Source of the DNA: an uncultured Odoribacter sp.
GTDB taxonomy: Bacteria > Bacteroidota > Bacteroidia > Bacteroidales > Marinifilaceae
Direction of reading: 5' to 3'
Assembly: GCA_944321165.1 (NCBI GenBank)
Contig: CALUKE010000004.1
Span: 62,001 to 126,000 of the forward strand
DNA: 64,000 bases
Part shown: positions 27,666-37,283 of the stretch, piece after piece
Layout of the letters: every line of letters begins with the position of its first letter
Numbering within the stretch: the stretch's first letter is position 1
The notes under the pieces: model-generated
The model's database searches: none
What the model was told of the DNA's origin: nothing
What the model saw: only the letters and a program-made list of their open reading frames with translations
Program-made: the position numbers and the translations under genes

Positions 27666-27873
27666 AAACAGTGCACATTTTACAATCTCATGCGCAAAAA
27701 AAGTGGACATATTTTCTCACTCTGTGTGCAGATGTGAAACTTTCGGCTAAAATTGAAAATAATTTATTCTTTTTTTGCTGTTTTGATTTTAAAATGTAAT
27801 TTTATACCCGCATTCTATTACAAAGCGTAATAAAACAATACAAATATTTGATAAATTATAATTCTTTAAGATT

Positions 27874-28101
27874 ATGGCAAAATTCAGAGGAGCAGTTGTC
27901 GTTGACACCGAACATTGCAAAGGGTGCAGTTTGTGTGTCGTAGCATGTCCGACCAAGGTGCTCGATCTCCATCCGAACGTAAACGGGAAAGGGTATCACT
28001 ATGCGTACATGAAAAATCCGGAAGCTTGCATTGGCTGTGCGAGCTGTGGGTTGGTATGTCCCGATTCTGTAATCACTGTCTATAAAAAAAATGTAGAATA
28101 A
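27874..28101 (+). CDS. 2-oxoacid:ferredoxin oxidoreductase, delta (2x[4Fe-4S]) subunit
   Basis: 75 aa. Two complete CxxCxxCxxxCP clusters are visible: CKGCSLCVVACP (about residues 16-27) and CIGCASCGLVCP (about 49-60), giving a dicluster ferredoxin. In VOR/KOR-type enzymes this subunit passes electrons from the TPP site to external ferredoxin. It begins the operon with the alpha, beta and gamma genes (17-nt gap to the next gene). The small size is normal for this subunit. Confidence 0.9.
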   Translation: MAKFRGAVVVDTEHCKGCSLCVVACPTKVLDLHPNVNGKGYHYAYMKNPEACIGCASCGLVCPDSVITVYKKNVE

Positions 28102-28118
28102 CATAAAACTACCGAAAG

Positions 28119-29198
28119 ATGGCAGAAGTAAAATTAATGAAGGGGAATGAAGTAATTGCAGAAACGGCTATCCGTTGCGGATGCGACGGCTATTTTGGTT
28201 ACCCCATCACCCCACAATCCGAAGTCATGGAAACGCTGATGTTGCGTAAACCGTGGGAAGAAACAGGTATGGTAGTATTGCAGGCTGAAAGCGAATTGGC
28301 TGCAATCAATATGGTATATGGCGGGGCATCCTGCGGGAAAAAAGTAATGACCTCCTCTTCAAGTCCTGGTATCAGTTTGAAGCAAGAAGGAATCACCTAT
28401 ATCGCAGGAGCAGAACTACCTTGTCTGGTAGTCGATGTCATGCGTGGAGGTCCCGGTCTGGGAACCATCCAGCCCTCTCAGAGTGATTATTTCCAAGCCA
28501 CCAAGGGAGGCGGACACGGAGACTACCACCTGATTGTACTGGCTCCGGCATCCGTACAGGAAATGAGCGATTTTGTCGTATTGGGATTCGAACTGGCATT
28601 CAAATACCGCAATCCGGCCATGGTATTGGCAGACGGAGTGATCGGCCAGATGATGGAAAAAGTCGTACTGCCGGACTATACCCCCCGTTGGACCGAAGAG
28701 GAAATCGAAAAAATGTCCGGCGACTGGGCTTTAACCGGCAAGAAAAACCGTCAGCACCACATCATCACCTCTCTGGAACTGGAAGCTCCCCGGCAGGAAG
28801 TATTCAATGAAAAATTGCAGCGGAAATACCGGGAAATCGAAGCCAATGAAGTACGCTATGAAGCCCTTTACTGCGAGGATGCCGACTACATTTTTGTAGC
28901 ATACGGTTCTTGTGCCCGTATCTGTCAGAAATCCATTCAACTGGCCCGCGAGGAAGGCATCAAGGTAGGATTGTTGCGTCCGATCACCCTGTATCCTTTC
29001 CCGACCCAACCCATCTCAGACCTCTGCTCAAAAGTCAAAGGTTTCCTTTCAGTAGAAATGAGTGCCGGTCAGATGGTGGAAGATGTACGTCTCGCAGTGG
29101 ACGGAAGAGTAAAAGTTGATTTCTACGGCCGCATGGGTGGTGTTGTACCGACTCCCGAAGAAATCGTAGTAGCCCTGAAAAATAAATTTAAGATTTAA
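28119..29198 (+). CDS. vorB: 2-oxoacid:ferredoxin oxidoreductase, alpha subunit (VorB-type)
   Basis: 359 aa. It carries the pyruvate-ferredoxin-oxidoreductase-like domain I (GNEVIAETAIRCGCDGYFGYPITPQSEVMETL at the N-terminus), the GASCGKKVMTSSSSPGISLK active-site region, and domain II (ADYIFVAYGSCARICQKSI, LRPITLYPFP). This matches the VorB type annotated for Bacteroidales. The complex oxidises a 2-oxo acid to acyl-CoA and CO2 with reduction of ferredoxin. Branched-chain keto acid versus 2-oxoglutarate specificity cannot be decided from sequence alone. Confidence 0.85.
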   Translation: MAEVKLMKGNEVIAETAIRCGCDGYFGYPITPQSEVMETLMLRKPWEETGMVVLQAESELAAINMVYGGASCGKKVMTSSSSPGISLKQEGITYIAGAELPCLVVDVMRGGPGLGTIQPSQSDYFQATKGGGHGDYHLIVLAPASVQEMSDFVVLGFELAFKYRNPAMVLADGVIGQMMEKVVLPDYTPRWTEEEIEKMSGDWALTGKKNRQHHIITSLELEAPRQEVFNEKLQRKYREIEANEVRYEALYCEDADYIFVAYGSCARICQKSIQLAREEGIKVGLLRPITLYPFPTQPISDLCSKVKGFLSVEMSAGQMVEDVRLAVDGRVKVDFYGRMGGVVPTPEEIVVALKNKFKI

Positions 29199-29211
29199 GA
29201 GGAACGACAAG

Positions 29212-29973
29212 ATGGAATTAACAGACATTATAAAAGAGGAGAACCTCGTACTTAAGAAGAGTAAACTTCTCACCGACAACGTTATGCACTATTGTCCGGG
29301 TTGTACGCACGGTGTGGTTCACAAATTGATTGCCGAAGTAATCGAAGAGCTGAACATACAGGACCAGACCATCGGCGTTTCTCCGGTAGGCTGTAGTGTA
29401 TTTGCCTACAATTATATCGATATCGACTGGGCAGAAGCCGCTCACGGACGGGCACCAGCAGTAGCCACCGCCATCAGCCGTCTGCACCCCGAAAAATATG
29501 TATTCACCTATCAGGGCGACGGCGACCTGGCCTCCATCGGATGTGCCGAAATCATGCATGCCTGCAACCGGGGAGAAAACATCGTAGTGGTATTCATCAA
29601 CAACGCCATTTACGGTATGACCGGCGGTCAGATGGCTCCGACCACCCTGCTGGGACAGGTGACCTCCACCACTCCTTACGGACGGGATGCCAAACTGAAC
29701 GGTTTCCCGATGAAAATCACCGAATTGCTGGCCCAGTTGGACGGCACCTGCTACGTCACCCGTCAGAGCGCCGACACTCCGGCAGCCGTTCGGAAAACCA
29801 AAAATGCGCTCAAAAAGGCGTTCCAGAATACCCGTCGGCAAAAGGGAGTCTCTTTTGTGGAAGTGGTCGGAACCTGTAACTCCGGATGGAAAATGAGCCC
29901 CGTAGATGCCAACAAATGGATGAGAGAACACATGTTCGAAAAATATCCGCTCGGCGACATCAAGGATATCTAA
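29212..29973 (+). CDS. 2-oxoacid:ferredoxin oxidoreductase, beta (TPP-binding) subunit
   Basis: 253 aa. The TPP-binding domain shows MHYCPGCTHGVVHKLIAEVIEEL (conserved CPGC), VSPVGCSVFA, and the GDGDLASIG...NNAIYGMTGGQ motif (GDG...NN, Mg-diphosphate binding). It pairs with the alpha subunit encoded just upstream (13-nt gap). Together they form the catalytic core that decarboxylates the 2-oxo acid. Confidence 0.9.
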   Translation: MELTDIIKEENLVLKKSKLLTDNVMHYCPGCTHGVVHKLIAEVIEELNIQDQTIGVSPVGCSVFAYNYIDIDWAEAAHGRAPAVATAISRLHPEKYVFTYQGDGDLASIGCAEIMHACNRGENIVVVFINNAIYGMTGGQMAPTTLLGQVTSTTPYGRDAKLNGFPMKITELLAQLDGTCYVTRQSADTPAAVRKTKNALKKAFQNTRRQKGVSFVEVVGTCNSGWKMSPVDANKWMREHMFEKYPLGDIKDI

Positions 29974-30002
29974 TTATACATTGAAATTGTAAATTTTATC
30001 TT

Positions 30003-30554
30003 ATGACAGAAGAAATAATTATAGCCGGATTCGGAGGACAAGGAGTGCTTTCCATGGGAAAAATCCTGGCCTATTCCGGAATCATGCAAGATCAGGAAGT
30101 ATCCTGGATGCCTTCCTACGGACCCGAAATGCGCGGAGGTACGGCCAATGTAACCGTGATTATCAGCGACGAACGGATCAGCTCACCGGTACTGAACGCC
30201 TTCGACTCTGCCATCGTGCTCAACCAGCAATCCATGGACAAATTCGAACCGCTCGTAAAACCGGGAGGAACGTTGATTTACGATCCGAACGGCATCACCC
30301 ACCATCCGACGCGGACAGACATCAGCATCTATCAGATCGAAGGTGCCCGTTTAGCCGCAGAAGGCGGGAATCCCAAAATCTTCAACATGATCATTCTGGG
30401 AGGTTTCCTGAAAGTGAAACCGATCATCAATCTGGATAATCTGGAAAAAGGACTGAAGAAATCTCTTCCGGCCCGTCACCACAATCTGATACCGATGAAT
30501 ATCGAAGCGGTACAAACCGGTATGAAAGAATTAAAGGTTATCCATCAACTATAA
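30003..30554 (+). CDS. 2-oxoacid:ferredoxin oxidoreductase, gamma subunit
   Basis: 183 aa. It has the POR gamma-domain start IIAGFGGQGVLSMGKILAYSGIM (about 6-28), WMPSYGPEMRGGTANVTVIISDERISSP and LNQQSMDKFEPLVKPGG. It completes the four-subunit oxidoreductase in the order delta-alpha-beta-gamma. A terminator hairpin follows 20 nt after the stop. Confidence 0.9.
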   Translation: MTEEIIIAGFGGQGVLSMGKILAYSGIMQDQEVSWMPSYGPEMRGGTANVTVIISDERISSPVLNAFDSAIVLNQQSMDKFEPLVKPGGTLIYDPNGITHHPTRTDISIYQIEGARLAAEGGNPKIFNMIILGGFLKVKPIINLDNLEKGLKKSLPARHHNLIPMNIEAVQTGMKELKVIHQL

Positions 30555-30573
30555 ACCTTTCTCACCTTACTAA

Positions 30574-30616
30574 TAAAGGGGCTTTTCCAAATGTCTGGAT
30601 AGCCCCTTTACTATTT
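30574..30616. terminator. Terminator hairpin between convergent genes
   Basis: TAAAGGGGCT (30574-30583) pairs with AGCCCCTTTA (30601-30610); the 17-nt loop holds a further TCCA/TGGA pairing. It sits between the convergent ends of the oxidoreductase operon and the C25-like genes and can serve both. Confidence 0.75.
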
Positions 30617-30634
30617 CTCAGTCATGACAGGCCG

Positions 30635-32836
30635 CTATCGTCCTGCACTCAGCCGGTTTTTGGTTTTCAAGGCTTCGAGAACCAACCGAGGATTTTCATC
30701 GGCAGTCAGGAGCTTTTCACAGGCTTCGATAATCAAGGTCCGTTTTACAGCATGATCATACCAGCCCAAAGCCTCTGCGGTCAGGATGCGCAAATCCATC
30801 TCCCGGGAAGGATCCAACAGAAATTCAATCAGGGGCTCCACCGAACGGGCATAGGTCTGATTGCGATGGCGGGTAATCTCGAAACGTTTGTCCTTGACAG
30901 AAGAGGCCGTATCCAAAATCACGGCGATGTTCTTTTCCCAGGCTGTTTTTCCCCGTAAAATCGAGGTCCGCAACTTTTCCAGCAGGGCATCCTCATCCAC
31001 CCAATAAGCGCCGTCGGAGAGCTGTTTCTGGAGTTCCGTCAACAATTTCTCCGGGTCCAGCAAACCGGCAGCTTCCCGGGCCTGATAATTCACTCTTGCC
31101 GACAAACGGTCGTTCAGCAGGGAGTGTACCACGGCCGGGATGGCCTCGTCGGCACCCGTTTTTCCGGCATAGATAACCGCAAAACGGCGCACCAGCTCAT
31201 AACTGTCATCCACAGCCAACGGCAAGATTTCCAATAACTGCGGACTTCTCAGTTCATACAGCAGCTTCAGACACTCCATCCGCACCACCCCATAAGAAGT
31301 GGTCTCAAAGGTAGTCTTCAACAAAGCATCCAGATTTTCTGCCCGGTTTTCGTACAATTGCCGCAAAGCCAGGGCCTGCACATCCGCAGCCGGATGTTGC
31401 AACAAACGCAGCCAACAGCCGACATGGGTCTTTTCCCTCACCAGACAGCGGTTCAAATCCAGCTCCGGATCCACGGTATTGTCAAAACGATAAGTCGGAT
31501 CCCCGAAGATATGCGTCTCCAGAAAATGCACCTGTCTGGCCCATTGCCCGATTCTAACGCCACAAGCCAATATACCGAGGTACTCGTCCGGCCATTTGTC
31601 CTGAATGGTATTCACCGAATTTCCCTGGGCCACCACGGTATGGCCCTCACCGAATATATAAGCATTGGCCACACAATCCTCCAGATGGAAGGAGCCGTTA
31701 AAACAGGCATCCAACATCACAAAACGGGCATTGGGGCGAAGCGCATGTATATCGCTCAAATGAATATCCATCTCCGCATTAAAAACAGAATCCTGTGCCA
31801 TCACCTCCGGATCGAGCGCATCCGCCATCCAGGCGGCAGGTACTCCCAGCGACTCGATATACCCCTGTTTGACCTGCTCTACCTCCTTTTTCCGTTCATA
31901 AGCCGCAACGACCTTGCTGCGCAGGTAACGCTTCACATTGTCGATCGAAAGATTCACCCCGCTCCCTTCCGGATAACCGTTCAGGTACTGGGTATCTTCC
32001 GCACCATGGTGATGGAACAGCACCACATCGGCCGATTCCCGCTGAGTTGCCGACAAGTAGGCCCATTTGGCCGGATACTGCATATCGAAATCATAAAAAC
32101 GGACATAACTGCCCGCCCGGAATAAATCCGGCAACTGTTCCCGAAGGGCCAACTGTTCGCCCGCCCAGGCCTCCCGTGCTTCTGAATTGTATCCGTGTCC
32201 CCGGGCCATCGTCAGATCGTTCAAGGGATTCCGCTCGGCCTTGAGACGTACGACTTTCCGCAGATAACGCTCCAACACGGAATAGCGATCCATGCCTTCC
32301 CGAGCCATCGGCTTGATCCGGGCAGAATAGATCTCCGACCGGATCTGCATCACGGAATGCGGGTTCAGACTGTAATAAAAATACAAGGGCTGTAAAGAAT
32401 CCCGTTTCAAAAAATCAAATTGCAAGTCAAAATCATCGTAATAACGGTCCGAAGGGATACTCGACTGATCCCAGGGCCGCTTCTGGTCCATTTTAAAGGC
32501 CGAAGAGAGAAACTGGGCATCCCGGATCATCGGGACGGGAATATCCCCCACCAAAACCGTTCCCTCCAAAGGCATCTTCCGATCCTCATACAAACGCTTC
32601 AAACAAGCCCGAATCTCGGCCGGATCGTTCCATGTATCCACCAGGATATAGGTAGCCAATCCGTCCTTTTCGATCGCATCCCGATAGGCCTCCAGCGCCG
32701 GACGCACTTTTTCATAACTCTGCCGATCGACCACAATGGCAAAAGCCGTCGGAGTTTTCGTTTTCGGCCGGATCACCTCCGGCTTGGCCCACCCCCACAG
32801 GGGCCAACATAAAAAGAAACAAATCCACGTTTTCAT
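30635..32836 (-). CDS. C25 (gingipain/caspase-fold)-like protein with HEAT-like C-terminus, copy 3
   Basis: 733 aa, exported (signal about 1-17, WPLWGWA). The central part resembles peptidase C25/caspase-like domains: conserved GTVLVGDIPVPMIRDAQ (about 92-108), the catalytic-type His in FHHHG (His277-Gly278), and the Cys in LDACFNGSF (Cys378), followed by VVAQGNSVNTIQDKW and HIFGDPTYRF. The C-terminal ~280 residues form alpha-helical repeats of HEAT type. There is no obvious T9SS C-terminal sorting domain. It is the last of three tandem paralogues. Proteolytic activity is inferred from the conserved dyad only; an adhesion or scaffold role is possible. Confidence 0.75.
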   Translation of the reverse strand: MKTWICFFLCWPLWGWAKPEVIRPKTKTPTAFAIVVDRQSYEKVRPALEAYRDAIEKDGLATYILVDTWNDPAEIRACLKRLYEDRKMPLEGTVLVGDIPVPMIRDAQFLSSAFKMDQKRPWDQSSIPSDRYYDDFDLQFDFLKRDSLQPLYFYYSLNPHSVMQIRSEIYSARIKPMAREGMDRYSVLERYLRKVVRLKAERNPLNDLTMARGHGYNSEAREAWAGEQLALREQLPDLFRAGSYVRFYDFDMQYPAKWAYLSATQRESADVVLFHHHGAEDTQYLNGYPEGSGVNLSIDNVKRYLRSKVVAAYERKKEVEQVKQGYIESLGVPAAWMADALDPEVMAQDSVFNAEMDIHLSDIHALRPNARFVMLDACFNGSFHLEDCVANAYIFGEGHTVVAQGNSVNTIQDKWPDEYLGILACGVRIGQWARQVHFLETHIFGDPTYRFDNTVDPELDLNRCLVREKTHVGCWLRLLQHPAADVQALALRQLYENRAENLDALLKTTFETTSYGVVRMECLKLLYELRSPQLLEILPLAVDDSYELVRRFAVIYAGKTGADEAIPAVVHSLLNDRLSARVNYQAREAAGLLDPEKLLTELQKQLSDGAYWVDEDALLEKLRTSILRGKTAWEKNIAVILDTASSVKDKRFEITRHRNQTYARSVEPLIEFLLDPSREMDLRILTAEALGWYDHAVKRTLIIEACEKLLTADENPRLVLEALKTKNRLSAGR

Positions 32837-32840
32837 CTCT

Positions 32841-35054
32841 CTATTTCAATCGGTTGATGGTTTGACATATTTCCAGGCGAACAGCTTCCGGCAAAGAAAT
32901 ATCTTTCAGCAGCTGTTCCAAAGCGGTCCGGATCTCCTGTTTCCGATATGAATACTGAAACCATCCCAACGCTTCCGCCACATTGACCCGCACCTCCGGA
33001 TCATAGCGTCGGTCTTTCAAAATCTCCAGGTAAGCCTCCACCTGGAAATGGAAGGGATTGTTGCGAACATAACGAATCCGGGCAATCTGTTGCTTCAAGG
33101 GCATTGTAGCCTCCGGAATTTCCCGATAGCTCAATAAACCGTTCGTCTCGGTATCGGTAAGCATTTCGATCAGATCGGCGATCTGTCGCTGTCGAACGGC
33201 ATAGAAAGTATCCGTTCGATCATACTGTTTTTTCAAAGTTTCCAATGCCTGTACGACCGAATCGACGGGGAAAAGAGGAAGGGCATTCTGCAAAAGTTCA
33301 TGCACCCGTTTCGATTCGGGAGCCTCCGCCCAGGCATGGACAAGCTCGGCGACCAAACGGGGATCCCCGCATTTACCCGCATAGATGGCGGCATTCCGCC
33401 GAATCAGTTCATACGAATCGTTCAATCCCAAGCCGATGGCTGTCACAAAATCATCGTTGGCATAACGGCTCAACAGCTTCAGCGCTTCCATGCGAACCGT
33501 ACAGTAGGGGGATTCCCGAAACAACTGCAACAAACGGGGAGAAAGCTGTTGCTGTACATCCAGATCCGCCAACATCCGCCAGGCCAGCGCCTGCACATTC
33601 GGATTCGCCGTCCGGCAATATTTCTCCCAAAGCGACCTCTGTCCACGATTCTTAACGATATCCAGGGCCAGGTTCTCCGATTCGGTCGAAATGAAACGGA
33701 AGGTAGGATCTCCGATAATATGCCCTTCCAGAGTGGCTGTCAGACAGTTCCATTGTCCGACTCGAATTCCCTGCGACAAAAGTCCGATCAGCTCGATCGA
33801 CCACTTGTCCTGAAGGACATTGCGGCTATTCGCCTGCACCACCTGAGTACGCCCTTCGTTGAAAATATAATAGCCTGCCACATAGGCCGGCAAATGGAAA
33901 GAACCGTTGTAACAGGCATCCAACAACACCACCCGGGGATAAGTACGCAGCGGCAGGAGATCTTCCAGCAAAATTTCGGTACGGGCCCGTGCCAACGAAT
34001 CCGCCTCCTGCCACCCGGGCTGATCCAGGGCGTCAAAAAAATGAGGATCCAGCCGATAATGCTCGATAAAATAATCACGGATCTCTTCCGGAGTTCCCCG
34101 TCCCTTTTCGATCTCCCGACGGACCTCCGCATATAAGGCAGCCTTGATTCCCTGAACATATTCAGCCATCCCCGACGGGGCCGGTTCCTCACCAATATAC
34201 TGTCGGTCCGGAGCCCCGTGTTCATGCAACAACAGCAGGTCCAACTCCTCCTGCTGCAATTCGTCGAGCAGATAAAGTTTCATGTCATCGGACATCCGAA
34301 AATTCAGGAAGTGAGCCTTCCGACTATCTCCAACGGCCAAAGGGAAATTTTCTTCCAACGCCAGACGTTCGTCCATCCAGGCCAAGAGACATTCCGAATG
34401 ATAGGCATTCCCGGTAAACGAGGTAAAACAGTCCAGCACATTCTGCTGTCGTTTTTCCCGGACCACCTTTTCCAGATAACGGGCCATGGCCTCATACGGA
34501 TCGCCACCGCGATCCTCCGGATACTTGATCCGCCCGGAATACAGCCCCGGATTCAACTGTTGCGGACTGTCCTCCCGCAGTTTATAATAAAAATAATTGG
34601 CATGCACCGAATCCTGGCAGATAAAATCAAATGTCAGATTCAGGTCGTCATAAAAACGGTCGGAAGGCACCGATGAGTCGATAAAAGGGAATGCCTTCTC
34701 ATCCATTTTAAAGGCCGTGGTCATATGCTGGGCATTGCGAATCATGACTACCGGGATGTCCCCGATCAACACAAATCCCTCCAGAAGCGGCTTCCGCTTG
34801 ACGAGCATCCGGATCGCCTGCCGCACCTGTTCCGGCGATTCCCAACGGTCACTGACAATATAAGTGGACAATCCATCCGCCTCCAGAGCATCCCGATAGG
34901 CCTCCACCGCTTCCGGTATTTTGCCATAAGTCACGGCATCCACCACAATGGCAAAAGCCGTCGGATGTTTTACCGTCGGTCTCTGAATTTTTGCTTTCCC
35001 GAATCCGGGCAGGCCGATAACCGACAGTACAAATATAAGAATCCAATGCTTCAT
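32841..35054 (-). CDS. C25-like protein with HEAT-like C-terminus, copy 2
   Basis: 737 aa from MKHWILIF. This start overlaps the stop of the upstream paralogue as ATGA, so the genes are probably translationally coupled; an ATG 27 nt upstream is possible. A signal peptide is followed by a C25/caspase-like core: GFVLIGDIPVVMIRNAQ (about 93-109), SSVPSDRFYDDLNLTFDF, LLLHEHG with His279-Gly280, and LLDACYNGSF with Cys381; then GDPTFRF and an alpha-helical HEAT-like tail. It is similar throughout to its neighbours, so the trio arose by duplication. All residues expected for catalysis are retained. Confidence 0.75.
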   Translation of the reverse strand: MKHWILIFVLSVIGLPGFGKAKIQRPTVKHPTAFAIVVDAVTYGKIPEAVEAYRDALEADGLSTYIVSDRWESPEQVRQAIRMLVKRKPLLEGFVLIGDIPVVMIRNAQHMTTAFKMDEKAFPFIDSSVPSDRFYDDLNLTFDFICQDSVHANYFYYKLREDSPQQLNPGLYSGRIKYPEDRGGDPYEAMARYLEKVVREKRQQNVLDCFTSFTGNAYHSECLLAWMDERLALEENFPLAVGDSRKAHFLNFRMSDDMKLYLLDELQQEELDLLLLHEHGAPDRQYIGEEPAPSGMAEYVQGIKAALYAEVRREIEKGRGTPEEIRDYFIEHYRLDPHFFDALDQPGWQEADSLARARTEILLEDLLPLRTYPRVVLLDACYNGSFHLPAYVAGYYIFNEGRTQVVQANSRNVLQDKWSIELIGLLSQGIRVGQWNCLTATLEGHIIGDPTFRFISTESENLALDIVKNRGQRSLWEKYCRTANPNVQALAWRMLADLDVQQQLSPRLLQLFRESPYCTVRMEALKLLSRYANDDFVTAIGLGLNDSYELIRRNAAIYAGKCGDPRLVAELVHAWAEAPESKRVHELLQNALPLFPVDSVVQALETLKKQYDRTDTFYAVRQRQIADLIEMLTDTETNGLLSYREIPEATMPLKQQIARIRYVRNNPFHFQVEAYLEILKDRRYDPEVRVNVAEALGWFQYSYRKQEIRTALEQLLKDISLPEAVRLEICQTINRLK

Positions 35055-37255
35055 AAAGTACCTCCTTTCAAACGATGACAAGTCCGCTGCAATTCCTCCC
35101 GAAACTCAGCATCCAGAGCAGGATCCTGCAACAGTTCCTTACATACTGCGACAATCTCCTCCCGGTAGACCGACAAGCGGAACCAAGCCAAAGATTCCAC
35201 CAACGCCCGACGTAATGCAGGGGAAACCGAGGAATCGCGCAGCATTGACAAATAGGTCGGAACTCCCGGATGATAATTTAAATTTTTCAGATAACGGATA
35301 TAAAACAGTTTTTCTTTTTCTGATTCCGCCGGATTCGGCATTCGTTCTGTTACTTGCCAGAGCCGATCATCTCCCAAACGTTCCTGCAAACACTTCCGGA
35401 TCCGCTCTTTATCCAGACAGGAAGAAACGGCCAAGGCCTTTTCAAGCGTCTCCTTCACCTCTTCCCAACGATAATGTTGCAACGCAAACAGAGCATTGAA
35501 GTTCACCCGCGCTGACAATTCATCCTGTAGATAGGTATCGACTATCTCCGGCAAAAACTCAACCGCCCCGATCTGCCCCATCCGATGGATGGCAATCCGC
35601 CGGATAAATTCATACGGATCGGTTACCGCCTGTTTCAACACTTCCCGGAAATTCCGATCGTTCAGTTTTTCCAACAGGGTCATGCAGTGATAGCGTACCA
35701 CCGCATAGGGAGAACGGCAGAAATAAGCCCGCAATGTGTCCGAGATACCGGGAGAATGCTGCTGATACAATTTCAACAAAGCCATATTCTGTAAATCGGC
35801 TTCCGGCGCTTTTTGCAGCATCGACCACCAGAAATCCGACGGCATGTCAGCCGTCAGCCAGGTATTACAGAGCAGTTCCGGACGCTGGGAACGAAAATAA
35901 AAAGTCGGATCTCCGATCACATGAGATTCCAATATATGCAAATAACGGGCCCACAATCCGATCCGTGTCCCGAATCCCAGCCAACCGAACAGATCATTGA
36001 CCGATTTGTCTTGCAGTACATTGACCGAATTGGCAAATGCAACGACACATTTTCCCCGAGAAAAAATATACCGTCCGGCGATATAATCTTTTTCCCGGAA
36101 ATCTCCATTATAACAGGCATCAAAAATGACGAAACGGGCATTCGGCGCCACATGCGGCACATCCGCCAGCACAATGCCCGTCCGAACATCCGCCAGCGAA
36201 TCTTCCCGTCTCCACTCCGGATCCAGTGCACCGCTAAACCAAGCCGTATCCAGCTGATACAACTCTTTCCATTTCATTTGCTGCTCCGCCATATTTTTCC
36301 CCTGCTCCGCCAATGTCCGCAGTTTCGAACGAAATTCCCGCTTCAGGAAATCGGCATACACCTTCGGATCATGAGTTTCAGGCGTTGCAGAAATATACTG
36401 CCGGTCAGGCATGCCATGCTCATGAAAAATCATCATATCCAGATCCTCCCGTTGCAAAGCGGCAATCACCTCTTCCTTGGGATAATCCCACATGTGATAA
36501 CGCATAAAACGAGCATTGTTCTTCCGGTCAAAAACTCCCGGCAGCTGTTCCCGCAAAAGCATTTGCTCCATCCGCCAGGCTGTCAGAGAATTAGAAAAAG
36601 ACCCCTCGCCGGTATACGAAACGAACTGATCCAATATATTCTCTTCCTCGTGCGCCGCAACGACTTTATGCAAATAATCCCGGATCTGCTGATACGGATC
36701 GCTTCCATCCTCCAACGGCTTGATCCGACCGGTATAGATCTCACAACGCAGGTATTGGGGAGAATCTGCCGCCAGGTTGTAATAGAAAAACAAACGGGAA
36801 GTCGTATCCCGACCGAGAAAATCGAACTTCAAGTCAAAATCATCATAAAAGCGGTCGGAAGGAACCGACGACTCGACCCAGGGAAATTTCTCCTCATCCA
36901 TCTTGAAAGCCGATGTCAGGTGTTGGGCTTTCCGGATCATCGGAATCGGAATCTCTCCGATAAAAACAGCCCCCTCCAAATGCGCCTCCCGATACAAACG
37001 CTGCAAGATCTCCCGAATGGGTTCGGGATGTTCCCAGGCATCCACCACGATAAATGCCGGCAATTGTTCTTTTTGAAGCACCTCCCGGTAACTTTCAATA
37101 GCCTCCCGACACTTTTCCCAGGTCATCGAATCCGTGACAATGGCAAAAGATGTTTTTTCCGGTGCTTGCAAGGGAGGCAGAATGGTCTGTCCCTGCGATA
37201 AAAAACCGACAGACACAGCCATCCATAACAACAGCAATGCAACAACTCTCATCAT
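35051..37255 (-). CDS. C25-like protein with HEAT-like C-terminus, copy 1
   Basis: 734 aa with a signal peptide (about 1-20). Core: GAVFIGEIPIPMIRKAQHLTSAFKMDE (from about residue 95), SSVPSDRFYDDFDLKFDF, FHEHGMPDRQYIS with His280-Gly281, IFDACYNGDF with Cys381, and VIGDPTFYF. The C-terminal region has alternating helices with hydrophobic repeats (e.g. LEKLNDRNFREVLKQAVTDPYEFIRRIAIHRM) typical of HEAT/armadillo arrays. It is the first of the trio, 28 nt downstream of the DUF6850-type barrel gene. Substrate and site of action (periplasm or surface) are unknown. Confidence 0.75.
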   Translation of the reverse strand: MMRVVALLLLWMAVSVGFLSQGQTILPPLQAPEKTSFAIVTDSMTWEKCREAIESYREVLQKEQLPAFIVVDAWEHPEPIREILQRLYREAHLEGAVFIGEIPIPMIRKAQHLTSAFKMDEEKFPWVESSVPSDRFYDDFDLKFDFLGRDTTSRLFFYYNLAADSPQYLRCEIYTGRIKPLEDGSDPYQQIRDYLHKVVAAHEEENILDQFVSYTGEGSFSNSLTAWRMEQMLLREQLPGVFDRKNNARFMRYHMWDYPKEEVIAALQREDLDMMIFHEHGMPDRQYISATPETHDPKVYADFLKREFRSKLRTLAEQGKNMAEQQMKWKELYQLDTAWFSGALDPEWRREDSLADVRTGIVLADVPHVAPNARFVIFDACYNGDFREKDYIAGRYIFSRGKCVVAFANSVNVLQDKSVNDLFGWLGFGTRIGLWARYLHILESHVIGDPTFYFRSQRPELLCNTWLTADMPSDFWWSMLQKAPEADLQNMALLKLYQQHSPGISDTLRAYFCRSPYAVVRYHCMTLLEKLNDRNFREVLKQAVTDPYEFIRRIAIHRMGQIGAVEFLPEIVDTYLQDELSARVNFNALFALQHYRWEEVKETLEKALAVSSCLDKERIRKCLQERLGDDRLWQVTERMPNPAESEKEKLFYIRYLKNLNYHPGVPTYLSMLRDSSVSPALRRALVESLAWFRLSVYREEIVAVCKELLQDPALDAEFREELQRTCHRLKGGTL

Positions 37256-37283
37256 TTGTTTTATTGATTATATAGCCGATTAT

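Noticed and set aside
35813..37201. 462-codon plus-strand frame opposite a C25-HEAT gene
   Set aside because: Low-complexity Arg/His/Ile-rich translation; the minus-strand frame has a signal peptide and conserved motifs.
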